Of a DNA stretch of 64,000 nucleotides, positions 38,764 through 48,871 are shown piece after piece (the first letter of the stretch is position 1; each line of letters starts with the position of its first letter). The position numbers and the translations under genes are program-made. This stretch comes from Sulfurimonas sp. SAG-AH-194-C20 (lineage in GTDB: Bacteria; Campylobacterota; Campylobacteria; Campylobacterales; Sulfurimonadaceae): NCBI RefSeq assembly GCF_029215975.1, contig NZ_JAEMVD010000001.1, positions 1-64,000 on the forward strand, in the 5' to 3' direction. The notes under the pieces are model-generated. The model was not told the DNA's origin and made no database searches. It worked only from the letters and a program-made list of their open reading frames with translations.

Positions 38764-38900
38764 TACTTTTCTTTGCCTGCAAGCCAAGTTGAAATCTCTT
38801 TCATGCTTTGAAATAGAGGCTTAGCATAAGAGTTATCTGCTTTGTACTCTTGTAGTTCTTTTAAAATCAACTTTGTTTGTTCTTCTAGTTCGCGCGACAT
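38763..38900 (-). CDS. small antitoxin of the RelE/ParE pair (not in the ORF track)
   Basis: This gene of 45 codons was read directly from the minus strand: it begins MSRELEEQTKLILKEL and ends STWLAGKEK. It is fully helical-looking and charged, suited to wrap around a toxin, but too short for an obvious DNA-binding domain. It starts 4 bases after the stop of the DUF2231 gene and overlaps the toxin start by one base. The identification as antitoxin is by position, size and overlap. Confidence 0.75.
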   Translation of the reverse strand: MSRELEEQTKLILKELQEYKADNSYAKPLFQSMKEISTWLAGKEK

Positions 38901-38904
38901 ACTC

Positions 38905-39492
38905 TTAGTCTTCTAGTTTTGGAGCTTCATTACCATAAAATATTTCTAACTCTTCATCAATAAGTTTAATATCTTCAAGTGCTTCTTCATAAACTTCAAG
39001 TTTAGCTTCAACTTCTTCCTCTTCTTCTACTGCAATTGTTGTTTCATTGAGTGTGTCTATAATCATATAAGATTTAAACGGTGTTCCGTGATTGTAAACT
39101 ATCTCTCCACCAGCTTTACCTTGAGCAAAAGTTACAACTGTCGCAGCTAAGAGTAAAATAATTGCAAGTGCTTCTATCGCAAATTTTTTACTTTGGCAAC
39201 CAATTATTTTAAGTACAAATATAATGCCCATTGCAATAGCTAAATAAAGCCCTAACTCTTTATGCTCAACTAACTGATGTTGTCCTGCTTCACTTAGAAA
39301 GTCGTATATCTCAGGACCTGCTTGACTGCCCGTGTACCATACAACTCCCATGGCAAGTGCTGTAAAAAATAGTGCCATGGAAGAGAGTTTAGAAAAAATC
39401 TCTTGTCTATTTATGAGGTATGCAATACCTAATGCCGAAGCTACTACTGGTAAAACCATCGCGAAATGTGCTGTTGCTGGATGAATCATCAT
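38905..39492 (-). CDS. DUF2231 membrane protein
   Basis: This protein has 195 residues and about four hydrophobic segments. The N-terminus MMIHPATAHFAMVLPVVAS is the typical DUF2231 HP-x-x-x-HF motif with two conserved His. Another His pair occurs at GQHQLVEHKELG. The His positions fit a heme or metal site in the membrane (inference). The C-terminal tail is strongly acidic (VEEEEEVEAKLEVYEEALED). It lies in a row with the coiled-coil protein upstream and the toxin-antitoxin pair downstream. Confidence 0.75.
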   Translation of the reverse strand: MMIHPATAHFAMVLPVVASALGIAYLINRQEIFSKLSSMALFFTALAMGVVWYTGSQAGPEIYDFLSEAGQHQLVEHKELGLYLAIAMGIIFVLKIIGCQSKKFAIEALAIILLLAATVVTFAQGKAGGEIVYNHGTPFKSYMIIDTLNETTIAVEEEEEVEAKLEVYEEALEDIKLIDEELEIFYGNEAPKLED

Positions 39493-39511
39493 AGGAGGTC
39501 CTTTTTAAAGT

Positions 39512-40549
39512 TTATTTTTTATCTATTGCGTCTTTACCGTATTTGATTGCACTGCCAAGAGCGAGTTTTGCCACACCAAAGGCTTGCATTCCCATGCGTT
39601 TAGCTTCTTGTGCTTTAGGTGATTTGAGTGCTATATCAGCTCTCTTCATCGCAGTTTTAGCAAATGAAGAAAATTTACTTTTCATGATGTCTGCTGTCTC
39701 TTTAGAGATTAAAATAAGCTCCTCTAGGTCATAAGCCATCTCTTTGTTGAGTTTTATAAGCATATTTTTAATTTCTTGAGAACTCTCATGGGCCTGGGTT
39801 ATAACTACTTGAGAAAAAAGAGTATCTGTTTGGTTTAAATCTTCGATGATTGTATCATAATCTTCTATAAGTATATGTTTTGCTTCAACAGGCATAAATT
39901 CAAGACGTTGTTTAAATCTGTCTATTGATTTTATAAGTCCACCTCGCATACCTTTAAGCGTTGAGTTTAAAATTTGTTCTGCCCTATTTGGTGTTGCTTC
40001 AGCAACATCTATGGCACTTACTAAAATTGTTGAGAGTATCTTTCTTACACGTATAGTATTAAGAGAACCCTCTTTTATAGACTCAAAACTTATCTCTTTT
40101 ATGACTTCTGTAGTTGATTCTATAATATCGCCATCTCTGTCTTTTTCTAAGGCAGTGATTATGGCTGATTCAACCATTTCACTGAGAATGTCATAGAGGT
40201 CTATAGATTGGAGTTTAACTTGATGGAGTTTTGCTAACGCATTCTCAGATTTGAGGACTTCATCTTCTAGTATATTAAAAATAGTATATTTCGTCTCTTG
40301 GAGGGCTTCAGATTTTTTTTCTAGTTCTCGCTCAATAGCTTCTTTTTTCTCTAAAAGTGTCTGCACATCATCTTGTAGCGTTTGTGTTTCTAGGTTGATG
40401 ATAGCTGTAGTAAGACCTCGGACTTCTTCTAAACTAAGAGAATCAAAATTTATCTTCCCCTCTTGGAGTGCCGTGAGTATACGTTTGTCAATAGTTTTAA
40501 ATCTTTTGTTGTAAACAGCTTGTAAGTTAGTTTGTATTTCTTGTGCCAT
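39512..40549 (-). CDS. uncharacterised coiled-coil protein
   Basis: This protein has 345 residues with no signal peptide. A strong coiled coil covers about residues 55-95 (EKKEAIERELEKKSEAL), followed by helical repeats with Ala/Ile-rich faces, including TLKGMRGGLIKSIDRFKQRLEF (about residues 205-225). The C-terminus is an Ala/Gly/Lys-rich helix (AFGVAKLALGSAIKYGKDAIDKK) that could lie on a membrane. It may belong to the DUF6781-type group, but this is uncertain. It lies between DUF493 and DUF2231 genes. Confidence 0.6.
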   Translation of the reverse strand: MAQEIQTNLQAVYNKRFKTIDKRILTALQEGKINFDSLSLEEVRGLTTAIINLETQTLQDDVQTLLEKKEAIERELEKKSEALQETKYTIFNILEDEVLKSENALAKLHQVKLQSIDLYDILSEMVESAIITALEKDRDGDIIESTTEVIKEISFESIKEGSLNTIRVRKILSTILVSAIDVAEATPNRAEQILNSTLKGMRGGLIKSIDRFKQRLEFMPVEAKHILIEDYDTIIEDLNQTDTLFSQVVITQAHESSQEIKNMLIKLNKEMAYDLEELILISKETADIMKSKFSSFAKTAMKRADIALKSPKAQEAKRMGMQAFGVAKLALGSAIKYGKDAIDKK

Positions 40550-40561
40550 AGTATTTCCTTT

Positions 40562-40831
40562 TTAAAGTACCATTTTAATATCTTGATGCTTTTTAAGTGC
40601 ATCAAAAATAAAAGTTCTGTCATCTTCATTGTGAACTAACAAGTCGAGATTCATACTGATATATTTTCCTGTTTTAGATGTATTTGATGGACTTATGGAG
40701 TGGTCTCTCTCATCTATAACATCTCGAATCGCCTGCTCTAATGCAGCTTTTTCACTCGCTATAACCTTATAGCACCAGTTGCAAGGATACTCAATTACGA
40801 CTTTTTGTTTAGAATCGTTTATAGTCTCCAC
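40562..40831 (-). CDS. DUF493 family protein (YbeD/HP0495-like)
   Basis: This is a small protein of 89 residues with the pattern [13 protein letters not shown]. The GTG at 40831 is preferred because aggagg lies 6 bases before it and the length then fits the family (about 86-90); the track start at 40855 adds eight residues inside moaC. DUF493 proteins have a ferredoxin-like fold and are proposed to be regulatory. It overlaps the moaC end by 23 bases. Confidence 0.8.
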   Translation of the reverse strand: METINDSKQKVVIEYPCNWCYKVIASEKAALEQAIRDVIDERDHSISPSNTSKTGKYISMNLDLLVHNEDDRTFIFDALKKHQDIKMVL

Positions 40832-41282
40832 TTTTGCCTCCTGATTTTGTCTCAAGCTGAATATTGCGGATTATCATACCTTTATCGATAGCTTTTACCA
40901 TGTCATAAATTGTTAAAAGTCCTATACTTGTTCCTGTCAGTGCTTCCATTTCAACACCTGTTTGACCTTTGAGCTTTGCCGTTACTATAAGTTTGAAACC
41001 TGGGAGGTCAGAAAGCTCTTCAACATCACAGTTTATTCCACTTAGGTTTAGAGGGTGACACATGGGAATAATTTCACTCGTTTTTTTTACACCCATAATA
41101 GCGGCAATAACGGCAGTCTGTAAAACAGGGCCTTTTTTTGTTTTTTCAGTTACTATGGCATCATAAGCATCTTGGCTCATTTCAATTATACCACTCGCAA
41201 CAGCTACTCTCGTAGTCTCCTGTTTATCACTTACATCAACCATTTTTGGTCTCTGGTTTTCATCTAAATGTGTTAAGTTCAT
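40809..41282 (-). CDS. moaC: cyclic pyranopterin monophosphate synthase
   Basis: MoaC works with MoaA in the first step of molybdenum cofactor synthesis. It has 157 residues. It starts [18 protein letters not shown] and carries the conserved IPMCHPL active-site segment, [20 protein letters not shown] and a final KSGGKSG. The product would supply SoxC and other molybdoenzymes; mobA lies close by at 42775. Confidence 0.95.
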   Translation of the reverse strand: MNLTHLDENQRPKMVDVSDKQETTRVAVASGIIEMSQDAYDAIVTEKTKKGPVLQTAVIAAIMGVKKTSEIIPMCHPLNLSGINCDVEELSDLPGFKLIVTAKLKGQTGVEMEALTGTSIGLLTIYDMVKAIDKGMIIRNIQLETKSGGKSGDYKRF

Positions 41283-41333
41283 ATTTTCTCTTTACTTTTG
41301 ACTTTATATGATTATAGCACAAGACAGTTTACC

Positions 41334-42269
41334 TTAGTAGAGTTTTTTGTTAGAATTACCGTAAATTTGCGGTACCTGTTTATATCCAATCCCTTTTCTG
41401 ATTGATGCACGTTTAACCTGTTTACGGATTTTCTTATAAACATCTGCTAGGTTATTATTACCCTGAGAAAGTGCTTGAATCAAGTAATAAGAAAAGAGTC
41501 TTTGTTCTTGGGCTTTAAAATCATTAGCAAAATCAGAATTTGAACCAGCTGTCATAACAGTAAGTCTTTTGTTTCGTATCTCAGTTTTTGAAGTTCTAAG
41601 AACTGGTGCTACACCTTTGTAAAGCAGTTTACCCTTACCATCTTTACCGCTAAAACAAGAGTCCATAAAGATAAAAATATTTGAAGCTTCTGATTTTGTA
41701 AGATTTTTATATATCTTATCTAGCTGTAAATTTGGTTCTAAATCAATAGAGTCAGCACTCATATCCGCAGGTAACATGTATACTTTCCCATCTTTTGCAG
41801 GAACACCATGCCCAGCATAAAAAAGATAGATAACACCACCTTCACCTGGTAAATCTCGAATTTGTGCTATTTTTGCTTTAATTTGTCCACTACTTGCATC
41901 TGAATTTAAAAGAGTGATAATGTTTTCTTTTGGGACGCCAAGTGTAGTTTGTGCAAGCTTTTCAAATGCAAGGGCTGAGTAGTCGGCATACTCAACATTT
42001 GTATTGTTTTTGTACTCATTGATACCAATTATTAAGGCAAAAGCATCATCATTTATTTTATTGTTTTTCTTAAAGTTAAACTGTGTTGCAGAATGAGAGT
42101 AAGCATCTCTTGTCTCTTCGTTACTAGCTTTACCACTACCTCTGTAAACGATTTTTTCTTGGTAAACAACCTTCGTTTTTTGTTTTGGTGGGACATATGC
42201 ATTTATCTCTGGAACTCGACTACATCCAAGAACTAACAAAATAGATAATAAATATAATGTGTTTTTCAT
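41334..42269 (-). CDS. caspase-like (peptidase C14 / metacaspase) lipoprotein
   Basis: This protein has 311 residues. A lipobox (LLVLGC, about Cys16) places it as a lipoprotein. A linker (about residues 20-70) precedes a caspase-fold domain with the catalytic His in YLFYAGHG (about residue 151) and the catalytic Cys in FMDSCFSG (about residue 205). The start of the fold is ALIIGINEY. It lies 12 bases after a second lipoprotein gene, with which it probably forms an operon. Substrate and role are unknown. Confidence 0.85.
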   Translation of the reverse strand: MKNTLYLLSILLVLGCSRVPEINAYVPPKQKTKVVYQEKIVYRGSGKASNEETRDAYSHSATQFNFKKNNKINDDAFALIIGINEYKNNTNVEYADYSALAFEKLAQTTLGVPKENIITLLNSDASSGQIKAKIAQIRDLPGEGGVIYLFYAGHGVPAKDGKVYMLPADMSADSIDLEPNLQLDKIYKNLTKSEASNIFIFMDSCFSGKDGKGKLLYKGVAPVLRTSKTEIRNKRLTVMTAGSNSDFANDFKAQEQRLFSYYLIQALSQGNNNLADVYKKIRKQVKRASIRKGIGYKQVPQIYGNSNKKLY

Positions 42270-42281
42270 TATTTCATTCCT

Positions 42282-42701
42282 TTAATTTTTCATAATACTA
42301 AAAGGAGGATTAGCGCTTGTTTTACAAAGAGACCAGTTCGATTGCAATCTCCATTCACCCGAGATACTATCAACACTAACTATATGTGCAGTATCAGAAA
42401 TGAACTTACCATTAGGATATATACTCAATCCAAACCTCTGCGAAAATCTAAGTAATAGTGCATTTTTTGGAAATACCCCAGTCGTTGAAAAACCCACTCT
42501 ATAGGGTTTAGTACCTATATCTTCGGCACCTAGTAGTGTTCCTTTCTCAAAAAGCATACTTCCACATTCAATATCTTCATTCGCAACAAAAATAACTGAA
42601 AATTTTTTCATTTCATTTTCTGTTAAACTTGGCATTTTTACACTGCAAGAAGTGAATATAAAGACCAACGACAACATTCCGAGTACAATAGTTTTTTTCA
42701 T
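42282..42701 (-). CDS. uncharacterised lipoprotein paired with the caspase-like protein
   Basis: This protein has 139 residues with a lipobox FIFTSC (about Cys19). The mature part is beta-rich with two further cysteines (IECGSM and SLCKTSA) that could form a disulfide. No known domain is recognised. Because it is immediately upstream and both are lipoproteins, it may be a partner or target of the caspase-like protein. Confidence 0.6.
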   Translation of the reverse strand: MKKTIVLGMLSLVFIFTSCSVKMPSLTENEMKKFSVIFVANEDIECGSMLFEKGTLLGAEDIGTKPYRVGFSTTGVFPKNALLLRFSQRFGLSIYPNGKFISDTAHIVSVDSISGEWRLQSNWSLCKTSANPPFSIMKN

Positions 42702-42774
42702 AGAATATCACTTAATTTTGAATATTAAATAATTATATCTCATAAAGCTTAAAAAGCCTTTTTATGTTAAATGC

Positions 42775-43347
42775 TTATAGTAGACTCATCGCTTGAAGAT
42801 AATCTTTTTTATAGTTAAGATTGAGAAATTTTATAGTGTCATCGAAATTAATTGTCTGAATATGAGAAGACTGAAGCATCTGCCCAAGTTTATGTGAATT
42901 TTTATCTTTCATGGCTATAAATTTTTTTTCTAAAGAGACCGAGTAGATACCACACAGAGGTTCGAGTCCATGTTTCGTTTTTGCAAGGGTAGCTTCAAAC
43001 GATTTTGTATGTTCTTTGCAAAGTGTTTGAATGATTGAATTGTCGATAAAAGGGGAGTCAACACTTAAAACAAAGATATTCATATTCTGAAGGACCTTAT
43101 AAGTAGCGATAAATCCTGCAGTAGGAGCATAGAGGTCAGTCGCTGTTTCATCTTCTATAAAATTTGCACTAAAATTAAATTTTGATTTGTCTTTACATGA
43201 GATATAAACATTTGTAAAAATTTTTGAGAGTCGTGAGTGTTGATACTCAGTGAGAGTTTTAAAGCCTGCAAATGGGAGAAGTGCTTTATCCTCTCCCATT
43301 CTAGAACTTTTACCACCTGCAAAGATTACACAGGGGATATTTAGCAT
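42775..43347 (-). CDS. mobA: molybdenum cofactor guanylyltransferase
   Basis: MobA attaches GMP to molybdopterin to make the bis-MGD cofactor. It has 190 residues. The nucleotide-binding motif is FAGGKSSRMGEDKALLPF at the start, the metal Asp motif is FVLSVDSPF (about residue 95-104), and the fold resembles other NTP transferases. It lies 1 base downstream of the OmpA-gene stop on the same strand. Confidence 0.9.
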   Translation of the reverse strand: MLNIPCVIFAGGKSSRMGEDKALLPFAGFKTLTEYQHSRLSKIFTNVYISCKDKSKFNFSANFIEDETATDLYAPTAGFIATYKVLQNMNIFVLSVDSPFIDNSIIQTLCKEHTKSFEATLAKTKHGLEPLCGIYSVSLEKKFIAMKDKNSHKLGQMLQSSHIQTINFDDTIKFLNLNYKKDYLQAMSLL

Positions 43348-43348
43348 A

Positions 43349-44506
43349 CTAGTTTCTTGTTAGTTGTGCTTCGATACGTCTGTTTTGTGCACGTCCCTCA
43401 GCTGTTTTGTTATCAGCGATAGGATTTGCTTCACCTTTACCAAGAGAGGTTAACTGTTTAGAACTAACACCTTGAGCAATGAGTGCCTCTACTACTGCGT
43501 TTGCTCTTTTTTCAGAAAGTGCTTGGTTGTATGAGTCACGTCCTCTACTATCTGTGTATCCAATTATCTTTGCATTATAGTTTGCATATTTTGTTAAAAA
43601 GTTTGCATATGCTTGAATTTGAGAATCTGAACTACTTTTAATTTTGTCAGAATTATTTTCAAAGTTAATGTTAAGAGGAACAGTTTTAGGACAGCCATCA
43701 CTGTTTACTTCTTCTCCCGCAAGCGTTTTTGGACAGATGTCTTGAGCATTTAAGACACCATCATTATCATTGTCAATGTTACACCCTTTTGCATCAACTT
43801 TTGCTCCTTGAAGAGTTGAAAGACAGCTATCTTTAGAGTTTAAAACACCATCTTTATCATCATCTCCATCAACAACTACTGGTGCAACAACAGGAGCTGG
43901 CTTTTGAACCGGTTTAGGTGCTGGTTTTGGAGTAACTGGAGCTTTTACTGCTTGAGGTGCTACAGCTTTTTGTGCCTTTTCTCCAAAAGAGTAAGTAAAA
44001 CCAACAAGTGCAATTAGGTTATGGTCTAAAATTCCTTCATTTTGTTGTGCTACTTTTCCAAGATAAATCGCTTCAAGCTTTAAGGCAAGGTTTTCAGTGA
44101 AATTTACTTTTGCACCTACACCTACATCTACAAATAAACCGCTTTTACTTTGTGGCGTTTCGTTACTTATATTTTCTATCCCAAGACCAGCTTTAACAAA
44201 AGGAGTAAAGCTATCCAGTGCATCTAGAGCATAAACACCATTAATCGCACCACGAAGAACATCTGTACTTGCACCTGTCGTGTAGTCTACTTCTTGTGAG
44301 AAGAAAACCGAAAATTCTGGCTTGATTATAGATTCAACATCATTGATTTGAAACTCTAAACCACCAAGTAGATAACCATCATCTTTAAAGCCTAAGCTAG
44401 ATTCATGATAATCATATCCAACCATAGGAGAGATTTCATAGTTCTTTTGTTCACTAAAAGCGAGAGTTCCAGCTAATAGTGCTGGGATAAGTAGAAGTTT
44501 TTTCAT
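43349..44506 (-). CDS. OmpA-family outer membrane protein
   Basis: This protein has 385 residues from MKKLLLIPALLAGTLAFS; the track start 14 codons upstream lacks support, while aaaggaat lies before 44506. The order is: signal peptide, eight-stranded barrel region (about 20-190), Pro/Ala-rich linker (PKPAPKPVQKPAPVV), two thrombospondin-type-3 calcium motifs (DDDKDGVLN and DNDNDGVLN) and a peptidoglycan-binding OmpA domain (ADN...AEGRAQNRRIEAQL). It anchors the outer membrane to peptidoglycan. Confidence 0.92.
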   Translation of the reverse strand: MKKLLLIPALLAGTLAFSEQKNYEISPMVGYDYHESSLGFKDDGYLLGGLEFQINDVESIIKPEFSVFFSQEVDYTTGASTDVLRGAINGVYALDALDSFTPFVKAGLGIENISNETPQSKSGLFVDVGVGAKVNFTENLALKLEAIYLGKVAQQNEGILDHNLIALVGFTYSFGEKAQKAVAPQAVKAPVTPKPAPKPVQKPAPVVAPVVVDGDDDKDGVLNSKDSCLSTLQGAKVDAKGCNIDNDNDGVLNAQDICPKTLAGEEVNSDGCPKTVPLNINFENNSDKIKSSSDSQIQAYANFLTKYANYNAKIIGYTDSRGRDSYNQALSEKRANAVVEALIAQGVSSKQLTSLGKGEANPIADNKTAEGRAQNRRIEAQLTRN

Positions 44507-44572
44507 TGTAATTCCTTTTTTAATATTTAAGTTAGAAGTATAACACACACTAGAGAGTTAATGGTGTGGTTT

Positions 44573-45832
44573 TTATCTAGGGTCAGTAATGTAGCCAGTT
44601 ATAGCAGATATCGCAGCAACTGCTGAGTTTGCAAGGTAAACCTCAGAAGAACGGCTTCCCATTCGACCTACGAAGTTACGGTTTGTAGTGCTGATAGCTT
44701 TTTCATTATCACCAAGTATTCCCATATATCCACCAAGACAAGCACCACAAGTAGGGTTACTTACAACTCCACCTGCATCGATAATTATGTCCATATACCC
44801 AAGTCTATATGCTTCTTTTAGAATTCTTTGAGTCGCTGGAGTTACGATAAGACGAACATCCTCGTGAACACGTTTACCCTTAAGAATTTCAGATGCAATT
44901 TTAAGGTCACCTAAACGCCCATTTGTACATGAACCGATAAATGCTTGGTCTATTTTGATATGGTCAGTTACTGCTTGAGAAACAGGATGTCCGTTTGATG
45001 GTAAAAATGGATAAGCGATAACAGGCTCAAGGTTTGCAACATCTATCTCTAATACTTTACAATACACAGCATCATCATCTGAGTAATGAATACGAGGCTC
45101 GCGAGCAAGGTTTTTATCAGATAAAAATTCTTTTGTTACATCATCATAAGCGATTATTCCAGATTTCGCGCCAGCTTCGATAGCCATGTTACACATTGAA
45201 AATCTATCGTCCATGTTTAAGTGAGGGATTGTAGTTCCTGTAAACTCTAATGTTTGATACAGTGCACCATCAACACCGAGTAAACGGATGATTTCTAAGA
45301 TGATGTCTTTTCCTGTTGTGTGCTCTTTAGGTGCACCACTTAGTACCACCTTGATAGACTCAGGAACTTTAAACCAGTTTCCACCTGTTATCATTGCAAA
45401 TGCAAGGTCAGTTGAACCCATACCAGTTGAGAATGCTCCAAGAGCACCATGCGTACAAGTATGTGAATCTGCACCGATGATAACATCACCAGGAACCACA
45501 AGACCTTTTTCAGGTAAAAGTGCATGCTCAATTCCCATATCTTTTTCATCAAAAAAGTTTTTAAGCTTATGCTCTTTAGCAAATACACGAGAAATTTTTG
45601 CTTGATTTGCTGATGCTATATCTTTAGCAGGGATAAAGTGGTCAAGAACTATAGAAAAACCATCAGGATTAGCAAGTTTTTTTGCACCACTAAGGTTAAA
45701 CGAAGAGATAGAAATAGGAGTAGTAATATCGTTACCGATAACCATATCAATGTCACAGCGAATGATTTCACCCGCATGAACCGTGCGACCTATGTGTTGA
45801 GAGAATATTTTTTCAGTTATTGTTTGAGCCAT
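44573..45832 (-). CDS. leuC: 3-isopropylmalate dehydratase large subunit (LeuC/HacA type)
   Basis: LeuC isomerises isopropylmalate in leucine synthesis, as an aconitase-family enzyme with one 4Fe-4S cluster. It has 419 residues, the short LeuC2-type. Cluster cysteines occur in the GSCTNGR and PTCGACLG blocks, and GADSHTCTHGALGAF carries the substrate region. The small subunit leuD is not next to it. A related activity (homoaconitase) cannot be fully excluded. Confidence 0.9.
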   Translation of the reverse strand: MAQTITEKIFSQHIGRTVHAGEIIRCDIDMVIGNDITTPISISSFNLSGAKKLANPDGFSIVLDHFIPAKDIASANQAKISRVFAKEHKLKNFFDEKDMGIEHALLPEKGLVVPGDVIIGADSHTCTHGALGAFSTGMGSTDLAFAMITGGNWFKVPESIKVVLSGAPKEHTTGKDIILEIIRLLGVDGALYQTLEFTGTTIPHLNMDDRFSMCNMAIEAGAKSGIIAYDDVTKEFLSDKNLAREPRIHYSDDDAVYCKVLEIDVANLEPVIAYPFLPSNGHPVSQAVTDHIKIDQAFIGSCTNGRLGDLKIASEILKGKRVHEDVRLIVTPATQRILKEAYRLGYMDIIIDAGGVVSNPTCGACLGGYMGILGDNEKAISTTNRNFVGRMGSRSSEVYLANSAVAAISAITGYITDPR

Positions 45833-45909
45833 AATGCACGAACCTCTTTAATATATTTTATATTTGTGATTATATCATAAGAGGTTTAAATCGAAATTTA
45901 TTTATTTAC

Positions 45910-46416
45910 TTAGTCTATATGATGCTTAAGTGCTTTTTTTATAAATTCAGTAGAACAAAAAAACATACTGATAAAAATAGGATTTAGTTTTACTTCTTCA
46001 TCAGAGATAGAGTCAAATACTTTAAAGTTAAAACCAGCACCGTCTTTTGGGTTTTGTGGTTCTACTAGAAACTCTAAAGGAGTAAGTGCTCGTACCATGT
46101 TAAGTATATTCTTTCTTTTTTTAACATTTTCTTCATTTAAGATGTTAAAGTCAGGGTTTTCAGAACTTCGGTGATTGTCTAAGATAGAACGAATGAGGTC
46201 TACTTTATCTTTAAAAACAACCTTATTCCATTTAATGATAGTATGGTTTGAAGCAACTTGAGAGTTCTTTTCACTTAGACCTGAAGGTTTTTTACTCTTT
46301 ATGGCTTCCATTAGCTCTAAAAGAAAGTTCGTACCACCGACACTCTGAGCAGCTTTAGTCATAAAAAGGTGGATAAGATTTTTTGTATCTTCATTTTGTT
46401 TATTAAAATTACACAT
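45910..46416 (-). CDS. uncharacterised protein
   Basis: This protein has 168 residues with no signal peptide or membrane helix. It is helical with Lys/Asn-rich stretches and no recognised domain. It starts divergently from nifS with a gap of about 200 bases. No function can be offered. Confidence 0.55.
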   Translation of the reverse strand: MCNFNKQNEDTKNLIHLFMTKAAQSVGGTNFLLELMEAIKSKKPSGLSEKNSQVASNHTIIKWNKVVFKDKVDLIRSILDNHRSSENPDFNILNEENVKKRKNILNMVRALTPLEFLVEPQNPKDGAGFNFKVFDSISDEEVKLNPIFISMFFCSTEFIKKALKHHID

Positions 46417-46580
46417 ATTTGTAAGTTCCTTAAATAATAGTATAGAAATGCAATTGTATCATCTTTGTAGAGTATTTCTATTCTTAAACCAAACCAAACA
46501 TCAGTTTGCCTTAAGCAAGCCATAATCACAAAGCTATTATCATGTCAAAACGAAAGAGGACAAAAATTGTCTGATTTAAA

Positions 46581-47830
<1,250 letters not shown>

Positions 47831-47861
47831 AAATAAAACTATAAAATATAAAGGATAAGAC

Positions 47862-48842
47862 ATGGCAAAAGCAGACGTATTAGGCGAATCACTTTGGGAC
47901 GCATACTCAAATAAAGTAACAACATTAATGAATAACCCTCAACACCAAGGAGAAATCTTTGACGCAGAGGCAGAGGAACGTGGTAACAAACTTATTGTTG
48001 CTGATTTTGGTGCAGAATCTTGTGGAGATGCAGTGCGCCTTTACTGGGAGATTGACCCTAAAAATGACAAAATTGTAAACTCTAAGTTCAAGTCTTTTGG
48101 TTGTGGTACAGCTATCGCATCTTCTGATGTTATGACTGAGTTATGTATCGGTAAAACAGTTCAAGAAGCTGTAAAGATTACAAACATTGACGTTGAGCTT
48201 GCTCTTCGTGATGATCCTGAGACTCCGGCAGTTCCACCTCAAAAGATGCACTGTTCAGTTATGGCTTATGATGTTATCAAAAAAGCTGCTGGACTTTACA
48301 TGGGTGTTGATGCTGAGAGTTTTGAAGAAGAGATTATCGTATGTGAGTGTGCTCGTGTTTCACTTGGAACACTTCAAGAAGTTATCAAGTTAAACGACCT
48401 TAAAACAGTTGAAGAAATTACAGACTACACAAAAGCTGGTGGTTTTTGTAAGTCTTGTATCAAGCCTGGTGGGCATGAAGCTCGCGAGTGGTACTTAGTT
48501 GACATTTTAGCTGACACTCGTAAAGAGATGGACACTGAGAAAATGAAAGCTGCTGCTGATGCTATGGCTGCTGGTGGTGGAAACTTTGAAGAGATGACTT
48601 TAGTACAACAGATTAAAGCTGTTGACGCAGTTATTGATGAAAGTGTTCGTCAATTTCTTGTTATGGATGGTGGTGATGTTGAAATCATTGACATTAAGAA
48701 AAATGAGAGAACTATCGACATTTATATAAGATACCTTGGTGCATGTGGTTCTTGTGAGTCAAGCTCAACAGGTACACTTTATGCGATAGAGTCAACACTT
48801 CAAGAGAAGCTCTCAGATAAGATAAAAGTTTTACCTATCTAG
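47862..48842 (+). CDS. nifU: NifU iron-sulfur cluster scaffold protein
   Basis: This protein has 326 residues with three modules. An IscU-like part has three Cys (SCGDAVRLYW, FGCGTAIASS, HCSVMAYD). A central [2Fe-2S] part has CECARVSLGT and CKSCIKPGG. A C-terminal Nfu part has CGSC (about residues 295-298). It builds and transfers Fe-S clusters with sulfur from NifS. It is co-transcribed with nifS under the Fur-type operator. Confidence 0.95.
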   Translation: MAKADVLGESLWDAYSNKVTTLMNNPQHQGEIFDAEAEERGNKLIVADFGAESCGDAVRLYWEIDPKNDKIVNSKFKSFGCGTAIASSDVMTELCIGKTVQEAVKITNIDVELALRDDPETPAVPPQKMHCSVMAYDVIKKAAGLYMGVDAESFEEEIIVCECARVSLGTLQEVIKLNDLKTVEEITDYTKAGGFCKSCIKPGGHEAREWYLVDILADTRKEMDTEKMKAAADAMAAGGGNFEEMTLVQQIKAVDAVIDESVRQFLVMDGGDVEIIDIKKNERTIDIYIRYLGACGSCESSSTGTLYAIESTLQEKLSDKIKVLPI

Positions 48843-48846
48843 TGTT

Positions 48847-48871
48847 AGAAGCCTCTTTTAGAGAAGCTTCT
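48847..48871. terminator. bidirectional terminator between nifU and chemoreceptor gene
   Basis: The nested stem agaagc-ctct-ttt-agag-a-gcttct is followed by tagttttgt on the plus strand. It serves the convergent genes on both sides. Confidence 0.6.
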
